This document shows positions 53,991 through 61,559 of a stretch of DNA of 64,000 nt, piece by piece. The notes below the pieces were generated by a model. That model did not search any database and had not been told where the DNA came from. It saw nothing but the letters and a program-made list of their open reading frames with translations. Both the position numbers and the translations under genes were made by a program. Numbering within the stretch: the first letter of the stretch is position 1; each line of letters begins with the position of its first letter. The stretch is from Chitinophaga arvensicola. Its GTDB lineage: Bacteria; Bacteroidota; Bacteroidia; Chitinophagales; Chitinophagaceae. Location: assembly GCF_900110835.1 (NCBI RefSeq), contig NZ_FOJG01000001.1:4153800-4217799 (forward strand), given 5' to 3'.

Positions 53991-55736
53991 ATGATAATTA
54001 AACAGCAATATTTTATGAACATAAAAGCAGGCGGAAATATATTTTTATGGCTATTGTGCAGTCTGTCGGTATTCTTTTTTTCGTGTACCAAATTTAAAGA
54101 AAGACTGGATGACATGAACAAGGAATCGGGCATCATAAGAGTAGTGAAAAACGCGAACACTATTGAAGAAGCACAGATCGATGAAACGATTACGATATAC
54201 GCCAAAATAGGTCAGCCGGAAGCTGCTATCAAACTTTATGTATCGGGTGTGGAAGCCACTGTAATCAGTCGCGGACAAACAATGGGGCTACTCCCGGGAA
54301 GAAATGACAATCTCCGTGTGCCGATGGACACCTTTAACATAGTGGTGCCAAAGGCTGCCAAAATAGGCCCCGGTAGCATTTATTTCAGCGTAAACGATGC
54401 CGTGCAGCCCGCACTGAGTTTTAATATAAAACGCCCCGACATACTCATACCCAATAAAGTGCTGGTAGTACCTCAGCTCTTTACATACTCAGATAGTACA
54501 CAACGGGAAGACGGTAGTTTCGACTATACAGTTCCGGAAGTACTGAGAGACGGACCCGCCGGCAGCGCTGTGGTAAATATGACCGCGAAACTTACCTATG
54601 ACAAAACCCTCGGCTGTTTTTACTTCCTGGACTATCAGCGGAGTGACCGATCCTATCGCATCCGCCGGCTGAAAGATGGCGTAGTATCCACCATTGCAGG
54701 TGGGGGCGCCAATTACTTCGCCACTACGGGTGCCGCTTTGAAATTGGGTGCAGAAGCTACTAATAGCATTGGTGTAGCAGGACTGGATATGAAGCCGGGG
54801 CCCGATGGCAAACTGTATTTTACCAATTCATTTACCATTGCATCGGATCCCGTTACCGGTTTGCAAAGTGCCTATTCCCTGATTCAATGTATCGATCCGT
54901 CAACAGGAAAGGTAGAGATCTTAGCGGGTAATAACGGTCGCTCGGTAGACTATTACTATTCCAATTATCAAAAGAGTTTCAGAGGATTTGAGGATGGAGG
55001 GAAGGATTCAGCCCTGATCGGTACACCACGTGCGCTGACGTTTGACAAACAAGGCAATCTCTATTTTATTGATGGGGGAACCTACTTCGGCACCTTACTT
55101 CGCAAGCTGGCTAAAGATGGAAGTGTGGAAACTGTATTGGGAAAGATCAACAGGGAATATGCGGAATTTGTGGATGCCGATGATAAAACGTATTCCGTGA
55201 TCACTTACTCCGAAATCGAGGAACACAGCGATGGATTTGGAGATGAGGTGCGCTTGTATGGCGCTATCAGCATGGTGCAGGCAGGTAACGGCAAATTTTA
55301 TGTTGTAGGCGCAGGCGCAGGATGGCAGACCAATATCGTGGAAATCAATATGGATACCAAAGAGGCATCTACGGTGGTAGGCCTGCCGGATGGGCAGCGG
55401 ACAGACTATACAACCGGTACGTTTAAAGAAGTGGGGCTATCCATTGTAAGTACGTTCGATGTTGATTTTGACGGGAATATACTCTATGGCCTGAATGCCA
55501 TCTACAAAATGGATTTACAATCCGAAACAATTTCCCAGATGACCCGGTTTACAGGGTTTCCTCCGGAATATACCTCCGACCGCCAGTTTATGCAACACAC
55601 ACAACCCGGTACCAACTGCATTCTTGGACACCTGAGCAGTGTTGTATTTGACCAGTTTGGTAACCTGTATGCTGGATACGACAATGTATCTGCCGGAGTG
55701 GATGTAAGGATGGTTAAAGTGGTGATTGAAAGATAA
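53991..55736 (+). CDS. IPT/TIG-like plus NHL-like propeller lipoprotein
   Basis: A 581-residue protein starting immediately after the receptor stop (a Met at 54015 is an alternative and gives a more usual signal length). Lipobox FFSC. After an N-terminal Ig-like (IPT/TIG-type) region (about 55-150), blades of an NHL-like propeller are visible: YRIRRLKDGVVSTIAGGG, GLDMKPGPDGKLYFTNS, LTFDKQGNLYFIDGGTY and VVFDQFGNLYAGYDN. It takes the position a SusD would have and may be the surface-exposed partner of the receptor. No enzyme residues are evident. Confidence 0.82.
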   Translation: MIIKQQYFMNIKAGGNIFLWLLCSLSVFFFSCTKFKERLDDMNKESGIIRVVKNANTIEEAQIDETITIYAKIGQPEAAIKLYVSGVEATVISRGQTMGLLPGRNDNLRVPMDTFNIVVPKAAKIGPGSIYFSVNDAVQPALSFNIKRPDILIPNKVLVVPQLFTYSDSTQREDGSFDYTVPEVLRDGPAGSAVVNMTAKLTYDKTLGCFYFLDYQRSDRSYRIRRLKDGVVSTIAGGGANYFATTGAALKLGAEATNSIGVAGLDMKPGPDGKLYFTNSFTIASDPVTGLQSAYSLIQCIDPSTGKVEILAGNNGRSVDYYYSNYQKSFRGFEDGGKDSALIGTPRALTFDKQGNLYFIDGGTYFGTLLRKLAKDGSVETVLGKINREYAEFVDADDKTYSVITYSEIEEHSDGFGDEVRLYGAISMVQAGNGKFYVVGAGAGWQTNIVEINMDTKEASTVVGLPDGQRTDYTTGTFKEVGLSIVSTFDVDFDGNILYGLNAIYKMDLQSETISQMTRFTGFPPEYTSDRQFMQHTQPGTNCILGHLSSVVFDQFGNLYAGYDNVSAGVDVRMVKVVIER

Positions 55737-55769
55737 GTCACAAATTTTATTCAAGAACAAAGCAAACAG

Positions 55770-56504
55770 ATGAAAAGATCCATTATCAGATTTTTATGTG
55801 CCGCCATGTTCATAGCTGGCTGTACCAAAGATGCCGAGATGCCCGTTTCTCCCGCGCTATCCTACCTGATGGTGTACAATGGCTCCCCTGATTTTTATGG
55901 CGCAGGCAGCATGGCATTTGTAAATAATGCGTTGTACGGTACACGCAGTTATAACGAAAACGGAGCAGGGCTGGTAGGCGCTTTCAATTTCTCCCGGTAC
56001 TCCTTTATCGATACAGGATTGTATCGTATGGCTTTTACGGATTCCGCCACCATACCGGCTAACGCTACTAAAATCACAGAAACCTTACTGCAGTTTGAGA
56101 ACGAAAAGCATTATACCGTTTACCTGCTGGATAGTCTCGGCTTTTTTGATATCCTGTATACACAGGACGACGTAGCCCCCGATCCGGTAAAAGCTAAAAT
56201 AAGACTGCTGCACCTTAGTCCTGATGCAGGAAAGGTATATCTCCGGATAGATACCGTACTTATAGGCGGCATCAGGGAAGTGGGTTTTAGAAACGTGAGC
56301 GGCTATACGGCTGTATCAGCCGATATAAAGCCAGGTATACGGATCATGTATAAAGATGAAGCCGGCGAAGAAAAAACGCTGGTGCGTAAATCGTTTCCAT
56401 TGGAAGCAGGTAAGTGTTATACCATGATATTGCGTGGCTATAAAACTCCTGCCGATGGAAACATAAATAAAACCATCAATTTAAGCACCATTACTAATTT
56501 TTAG
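55770..56504 (+). CDS. DUF4397-domain lipoprotein
   Basis: A 244-residue lipoprotein (lipobox IAGC, C18). KAKIRLLHLSPDAGKVYLRI near residue 140 is the hallmark of DUF4397, and a second related Ig-like half lies at residues 30-130 (LSYLMVYNGSPDFYG). DUF4397 proteins are cell-surface beta proteins of unknown function. It is 33 bp after the propeller gene and 9 bp before the fasciclin-like gene, so one operon. Confidence 0.88.
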   Translation: MKRSIIRFLCAAMFIAGCTKDAEMPVSPALSYLMVYNGSPDFYGAGSMAFVNNALYGTRSYNENGAGLVGAFNFSRYSFIDTGLYRMAFTDSATIPANATKITETLLQFENEKHYTVYLLDSLGFFDILYTQDDVAPDPVKAKIRLLHLSPDAGKVYLRIDTVLIGGIREVGFRNVSGYTAVSADIKPGIRIMYKDEAGEEKTLVRKSFPLEAGKCYTMILRGYKTPADGNINKTINLSTITNF

Positions 56505-56513
56505 TATCATATC

Positions 56514-57686
56514 ATGACAAGGATATACATATTTCCAGGCCTCCTGTTGCTCGCGCTGACCACCATCATAGCTTGTAAGAAAGACCCTGCCGGTACCGAA
56601 GGAATCATTATAGATGCCGTAAAAATAGAGAAGTTAAGCAGCAGTTTTGCGCAGGCCGGGGAGGAGCTGACCATATACGGTAGTCATCTCATTCAAAAAG
56701 ATGTTGTTACCGAAGTGTTTGTTACCGGCCGCCCCTCGGAGGTCTTGCACTCATCTGCAGATAGCATTACCATTAAGGTCCCTCTGAAAGTACAAACCGG
56801 TAAGGTAATGGTGACCCTTAGTAAAGGCACGAAATTCAGCAGTGCCTATGGACCGGATATTGTGGTAAGACCAACACCGCTGATAAAAAGTTTTGCCCCG
56901 CTTTTTGCCTATGGTGGAGATACCATTGAACTGTATACGGAGAATTTTAGTGAGATAGCGACCAATAACGAGATTTTTATCGGTACAAAAAAAGTACAGA
57001 TTGTAGCCGGAAAAGGAAAAGACACCATCCTGGTAAAGTTGCCGGAAGACGCTGCCAGCGGTACTTTTGCATGGCATACTTATAACGGTCCACTCTTTAA
57101 AACAGCTGCATCTTTCCCGGTAAGACAAGCCCGTTATACCGCCAATACGGTGGCGCAATGGCTATACCAGGATCCCGGCTATTCGTATATGGATACGTTA
57201 GTAAGAGGTTATCCCGACCTGGCAGGAGGGAATTACCTGAGTGTACACAAAACAGTTTACGATACCGTATTACAGTATATCAATTCTTCCGGCAGAAAGT
57301 ATACTATTTTCCTGCCATCCAATGCCGCTTATGAGAAGAATACCTCTAAAGCCGCTTTTCTGGAGAAAGTAAAAAACAGGCCCTATAACTACAACAGTAT
57401 GCTGGCCAATACCATTGTGCCCGGTGAGAACATGCGGTTGGCGGATATGCAGGACGGAGACCGTCACCCCACCGCCTATACGATGAAGCTTGCTTTCTGG
57501 GAGTACGAAGTACCGACAGATGATTACAATTTTATACAGATTATTATCGAAGACGGCGTAAAATATGCGCAGGTTTGGGGGCCCTATGACCAAACCCAGC
57601 CCAGGGTAAAAATATTACGGGAGCACCAGGTGGGAAACGCCACTATTATTGAAACAGACGGAGAACCGGGGGTAGTATCTTACTAG
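56514..57686 (+). CDS. Lipoprotein with two IPT/TIG-like domains and a fasciclin-like domain
   Basis: A 390-residue lipoprotein (lipobox IIAC, C21). Two IPT/TIG-like Ig domains (about 35-115, AQAGEELTIYGSHLIQKDVV; about 120-205, FAYGGDTIELYTENFSE) are followed by a region with YTIFLPSNAAYEKN near residue 260, the core of the fasciclin (FAS1) fold. FAS1 domains mediate adhesion. It is the last gene of the ECF/FecR/receptor locus. Confidence 0.78.
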   Translation: MTRIYIFPGLLLLALTTIIACKKDPAGTEGIIIDAVKIEKLSSSFAQAGEELTIYGSHLIQKDVVTEVFVTGRPSEVLHSSADSITIKVPLKVQTGKVMVTLSKGTKFSSAYGPDIVVRPTPLIKSFAPLFAYGGDTIELYTENFSEIATNNEIFIGTKKVQIVAGKGKDTILVKLPEDAASGTFAWHTYNGPLFKTAASFPVRQARYTANTVAQWLYQDPGYSYMDTLVRGYPDLAGGNYLSVHKTVYDTVLQYINSSGRKYTIFLPSNAAYEKNTSKAAFLEKVKNRPYNYNSMLANTIVPGENMRLADMQDGDRHPTAYTMKLAFWEYEVPTDDYNFIQIIIEDGVKYAQVWGPYDQTQPRVKILREHQVGNATIIETDGEPGVVSY

Positions 57687-57887
57687 GTTCCTGTCTTTCT
57701 GTATGTAGCCGCCGGCCTGATTTTGGGCCAGCAGCTTCATGGTAACAATTTGGGGTAGCTGAATGGATGATCGGGTAAAGGCTCATAATTTTAGCATGGC
57801 ATTTTCCGGAAAACTTAATATTTTCGGTTCTTCGGGGATGAGCATGAATCCTGTTTCTGTATTGATAAACCTTAATATGTGGTCGCT

Positions 57888-58493
57888 ATGAACTTGAAAT
57901 TTGTTCCTTATTTCTTTACTGCGGCCGAACAGGCTGCTTTACCTTCCTTTAACCACGACCAGGAGGTACTGGATTTCCTGATTGATTCCGGATACCTGAC
58001 AGTGACCGATTGGAAAGCAGAAGACGAGCCTTACCAGATCGGTCATTTCATCAGAAAGAGGGGAGGAGAACTTAATGCAGGTGCAACGTTCGATATCGAA
58101 AGTATATACCAGCTGCTGCAGGAGCAGGTCGGCAGCATGGCTCCCGGTGATAGCATTCCTTTTTTGCTGGAACAGTTCCAGGCGCTGGTGGAAGAGGCTG
58201 GTCTTTCTATTGTATCGTTGAATCGGGGCAATGACAGTTACTATATCGGATTGGTGCCCACCCGGGATTTAAAGCAGCTGAAGAAACAATCCGATGATTT
58301 CTGGAATTGGAAAGCATTTGGGGATTTATCCGGAGAAGTGCTTTATACCGTATACTGTTCCTGTGGTAGTATGAATGTCTGGCAGGTGAAACGTGGTGAT
58401 ATTATCACGGAAGATACCTGTCAGGATTGTGGCAGGGAGATTTTTGATAAGGAAGGTAAATCGACGTTTGAAGTTATCCGGGATTATATTTAG
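57888..58493 (+). CDS. Hypothetical protein with C-terminal zinc ribbon
   Basis: A 201-residue protein from ATG at 57888 (a GTG three codons upstream is also open). The C-terminal part has CSCG and CQDCG pairs (near residues 156 and 180), probably a zinc ribbon. The rest has no motif I recognise (YFFTAAEQAALPSFNHDQEV at the start). It is a cytoplasmic protein without signal peptide, in its own transcription unit; the 200 bp before it hold no gene. Confidence 0.7.
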   Translation: MNLKFVPYFFTAAEQAALPSFNHDQEVLDFLIDSGYLTVTDWKAEDEPYQIGHFIRKRGGELNAGATFDIESIYQLLQEQVGSMAPGDSIPFLLEQFQALVEEAGLSIVSLNRGNDSYYIGLVPTRDLKQLKKQSDDFWNWKAFGDLSGEVLYTVYCSCGSMNVWQVKRGDIITEDTCQDCGREIFDKEGKSTFEVIRDYI

Positions 58494-58520
58494 TATAGCG
58501 GTTAATTTGCCAGGCATATA

Positions 58521-58559
58521 AAAAAGGAAAGACGCTCTGTAAGAGCGTCTTTCCTTTTT
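58521..58559. terminator. Strong bidirectional terminator
   Basis: An 18-bp perfect stem (AAAAAGGAAAGACGCTCT at 58521-58538, AGAGCGTCTTTCCTTTTT at 58542-58559) with a 3-nt loop, A-rich on the left and T-rich on the right. It serves the zinc-ribbon gene (plus) and the OmpA-type gene (minus). Confidence 0.92.
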
Positions 58560-58575
58560 ATATGCAATATCATCA

Positions 58576-60522
58576 TCAGAATTTCAGGATCGTAAATTCT
58601 GTACGCCTGTTGCGGAGATGCTCTTCTTCTGAGCATTTCACACCATTGGCGCACTTATTCAGTAGCCTGGTTTCGCCATATCCTTTGGCCGTGAGGCGGC
58701 GGGCGCTGATGCCTTTGCTGACCAGGTAGGCTACTGTGGCCGCTGCGCGGCGTTGCGACAATCCCATGTTGTAGGCATCATTGGATCTGGAATCTGTATG
58801 TGCCCCCAGTTCAATGTCCCAGGTAGGATTATCCTGGAGAATGACCACCAGTTTATCGAGTTCTTTGGCAGCATCCGGACGTATTTCTGATTTGCCCAGA
58901 TCAAAGTAGATGTTGTCTATTTTGATAGGTTTGTTGAGCTGCGGCTGTTCCATCTGTTGATTCCTGCGAGTATTGACAGTGGTGGTATTCAGCGTATCCC
59001 TGGCAATGGTGATGTACTTTGTTTTGTGGAAGCTCAGTTCATATTTGCCACTGTCTACCGGCTGTTGATAGTGGCCATCTTTGTCGGTAATAATCTTTAT
59101 CGTTGTTTGTGTGATGCGGTTGCGGAGTGTAATTTGTACTTCCGGCAATGGTCGGTTCGTTTTCCGGTCGGTGACAATACCACTGATTACAAAAACAGGT
59201 TTCACCGGAACAGGCGCCGGACGGAAACGGTAGATGTCGTCGCTTCCTTTACCGCCTTCCCTGTTGGATGCAAAATAAAGGGAGCTGTCGAGGGCAGCGG
59301 GAGCGAAGTCGTCGTGGCTGCTGTTAACAGGCGTACCTGCGTTGGTGACCAGCCATTGATGGCTTTTATAAACGGCTTTAAAGATATCCAATCCGCCCAG
59401 CCCGGGATGTCCGTCACTGGCAAAAAGGAAATTCCCTTCGGTATCGAAGGCCGGCGTGCGTTCATTACCGGGTGTATTAATGGACATGCCCATGTTCACC
59501 GGTTCGCCCCATTTTTCATCCTTCTTCACGGTATAATAAATATCTGTTCCTCCCTGGTGTTCCGGGCCCTGGTTGGAGGTAAAGTACAGCGTATCGCCAC
59601 TGGGATTTACCCACGGATCTCCGAGAGAATATTGCAGGGTGGCATTATAAGGGAATTTCGGCGCCTTCATCCATCTCTCTTTATCATCCCTGTTAATTTC
59701 TTTGATACCGATATTCATGGTTAAGATAGAATCCTTTCCCAACACAGAAGAAGCGCGTTTCTCAAAAGTGGTAATGGCCAGAAACATCGTGCTGCCGTTC
59801 GCGTTATAGGTGGCGTTGGAGCTGTGATAATCTCCGTTAACACTACGCTTCTCCAGTGGCTTTATAAGGGCGCTGTCTCCAGTGGTTTCGTAGAGATGCA
59901 GGTAGCTGTTGCCGGTCCAGGTATACATTTTCTTTTTGATACCTTCGTGTTCGAAGAACGCTGATTTTCGTATATCCTTGTACGGCCGGTCGGAGGCGAA
60001 AACATATTTTTCGTTGATCCTGGTAATACTCCAGTCTGAATAAGGAGAATTGAGCGCGGCCATGTTTTCCAGTGTTCCCTTTACAATCATTGCCTGTGGC
60101 TGGTTACCCAATAAACAACCTGCTTTCATCTGCTGCGCCAGCTTGTTGTCAGGATTTGCCTGAAGGTAGTGGTCGAGATGGGTGAGTGCATCGGTGTATT
60201 GTTGATTGTTCATCAGGATACCGGCATAATGTAATTCATCTTCCGGGGTAAACTGTCGTGTTTCCCAGAGATGGGCATACCAGGTGGCTGCCTGTTTGTA
60301 GTCTTTGGTCAGCCGGTAGCTGTCGGCCGCTCCCCTGGCTGCTTTGGCGGATGGGTTTTTATGATATGCTTTTTCAAAAAGCGGTTTGGCCTTTTCAAAA
60401 TTATAGAGCTGATAAGCTTTGTATGCTTCGGTATATGCGTATTGTGCACTGGCATGCTGACTATAGCCTGCTGCTGCCAGTAACAGTAGTGGTATTAATT
60501 TCCTGGATGCGATCATGATCAT
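58576..60522 (-). CDS. OmpA-family protein with TPR, PD40 and carboxypeptidase-regulatory-like domains
   Basis: A 648-residue exported protein. Order: signal peptide (ending ASAQY); TPR-like helices (about 30-140, AYQLYNFEKAKPLFEKAYHK); PD40/WD40-like beta-propeller (about 160-420, FASDGHPGLGGLDIFKAVY, YFASNREGGKGSDDIYRF); a carboxypeptidase-regulatory-like domain (about 430-515, GIVTDRKTNRPLPEVQITLR); and an OmpA C-terminal domain (from 525, IYFDLGKSEIRPDAAKELDK, GAHTDSRSND). Such proteins (PorE-like) attach type IX components to peptidoglycan. It follows the PorP/SprF gene by 14 bp. Confidence 0.93.
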   Translation of the reverse strand: MIMIASRKLIPLLLLAAAGYSQHASAQYAYTEAYKAYQLYNFEKAKPLFEKAYHKNPSAKAARGAADSYRLTKDYKQAATWYAHLWETRQFTPEDELHYAGILMNNQQYTDALTHLDHYLQANPDNKLAQQMKAGCLLGNQPQAMIVKGTLENMAALNSPYSDWSITRINEKYVFASDRPYKDIRKSAFFEHEGIKKKMYTWTGNSYLHLYETTGDSALIKPLEKRSVNGDYHSSNATYNANGSTMFLAITTFEKRASSVLGKDSILTMNIGIKEINRDDKERWMKAPKFPYNATLQYSLGDPWVNPSGDTLYFTSNQGPEHQGGTDIYYTVKKDEKWGEPVNMGMSINTPGNERTPAFDTEGNFLFASDGHPGLGGLDIFKAVYKSHQWLVTNAGTPVNSSHDDFAPAALDSSLYFASNREGGKGSDDIYRFRPAPVPVKPVFVISGIVTDRKTNRPLPEVQITLRNRITQTTIKIITDKDGHYQQPVDSGKYELSFHKTKYITIARDTLNTTTVNTRRNQQMEQPQLNKPIKIDNIYFDLGKSEIRPDAAKELDKLVVILQDNPTWDIELGAHTDSRSNDAYNMGLSQRRAAATVAYLVSKGISARRLTAKGYGETRLLNKCANGVKCSEEEHLRNRRTEFTILKF

Positions 60523-60536
60523 ACAACATTACAGCG

Positions 60537-61505
60537 TTAGAAATAGCGTGGCGACATCATCCTCGCGTTCCTGCGATTGAAAAAGTAGCCGATAGACAAC
60601 TCATGGGTAGGGTAATTGGTAGCGGCAGTGCCATTCAGCGTCATATCATAGGCGTAGCCTACACGGAGTTTATCATTTACAAATACCTCTGCCATAAATA
60701 CCAGTGCGGCCGGCTTTTTCAGGTTAGCCTCCAGGTTGGATTTATGAAGATAAGTAGAGCGGTAAGACCCTCCCAGCCATAGTTTCTGGCTGATGAGTAC
60801 AAAAGCGTTCAGGTCTACACTGACAGGGCCGGCAAGATCTTCTTTTACCAGCACACTTGGTTTCAGTATCAGTTCTTCCGATAAAGGAATCAGTCCGCCC
60901 GCAGTAAAATACAGATGCGGTTTTAAAGGCAGGTACTCTTTCAGCGCAGTTGATTTCTGGAAAAACTGGGTCAGCAGGTTAGATGCTGATACACCGGCGA
61001 AGAAACGCTCCCTGTTATAAAAAATGCCGAACCGGGCATCAGGTAACATCCTGTTGTTTTCGCCGTTCACCAATGCCGGATCGGTGATGGAAGAAGAAGT
61101 GGTGAGCAACGACATATCCAGTCGCTGCTGCATAAACCCTCCGCTGATGCCCAGCGCCAGCCTGGAGGAGCCATCCTGGTTCACCGGAATACGGTAAGCA
61201 TAGGTAGCATATACCGAGGTGGTATTCGATGCCCCCAGTTTGTCGCTCATCACCTGTAGTCCCAAACCAACCCGGTCGTTGTTCGCACTTCCGTCTACGG
61301 CCACAGAAAATGTTTTGGGTGCGCCCGGGTAGTTGGTCCACTGGTTCCTGTAGAAGGCATGGATGTTCCATTGCTCCCGGTACCCTGCATAAGCCGGGTT
61401 CACATATATTCCGTTGAACATGTACTGACTAAACTGTGCGTCCTGCTGTGCGGAGGCGGTAACTCCGCACAGGATGAAGATTAGAGCAGATAGGACTTTA
61501 TTCAT
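60537..61505 (-). CDS. PorP/SprF family type IX secretion membrane protein
   Basis: A 322-residue outer-membrane protein from ATG at 61505 (MNKVLSALIFILCG); ten more codons are open upstream. Signal peptide ending ASAQQ. Family start: DAQFSQYMFNGIYVNPAYAG followed by YRNQWTNYPGAPKTFSVAVD. Later TVGLGLQV-type and YATYAYRIPV strands are seen. It lies between the DUF11 adhesin (54 bp upstream) and the OmpA-family gene, a typical type B cargo/PorP/OmpA set. Confidence 0.95.
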   Translation of the reverse strand: MNKVLSALIFILCGVTASAQQDAQFSQYMFNGIYVNPAYAGYREQWNIHAFYRNQWTNYPGAPKTFSVAVDGSANNDRVGLGLQVMSDKLGASNTTSVYATYAYRIPVNQDGSSRLALGISGGFMQQRLDMSLLTTSSSITDPALVNGENNRMLPDARFGIFYNRERFFAGVSASNLLTQFFQKSTALKEYLPLKPHLYFTAGGLIPLSEELILKPSVLVKEDLAGPVSVDLNAFVLISQKLWLGGSYRSTYLHKSNLEANLKKPAALVFMAEVFVNDKLRVGYAYDMTLNGTAATNYPTHELSIGYFFNRRNARMMSPRYF

Positions 61506-61559
61506 TGGTATTTTTTTCAACATTAATATTTGCATAACACTTCATTCTATTCTTACAGG

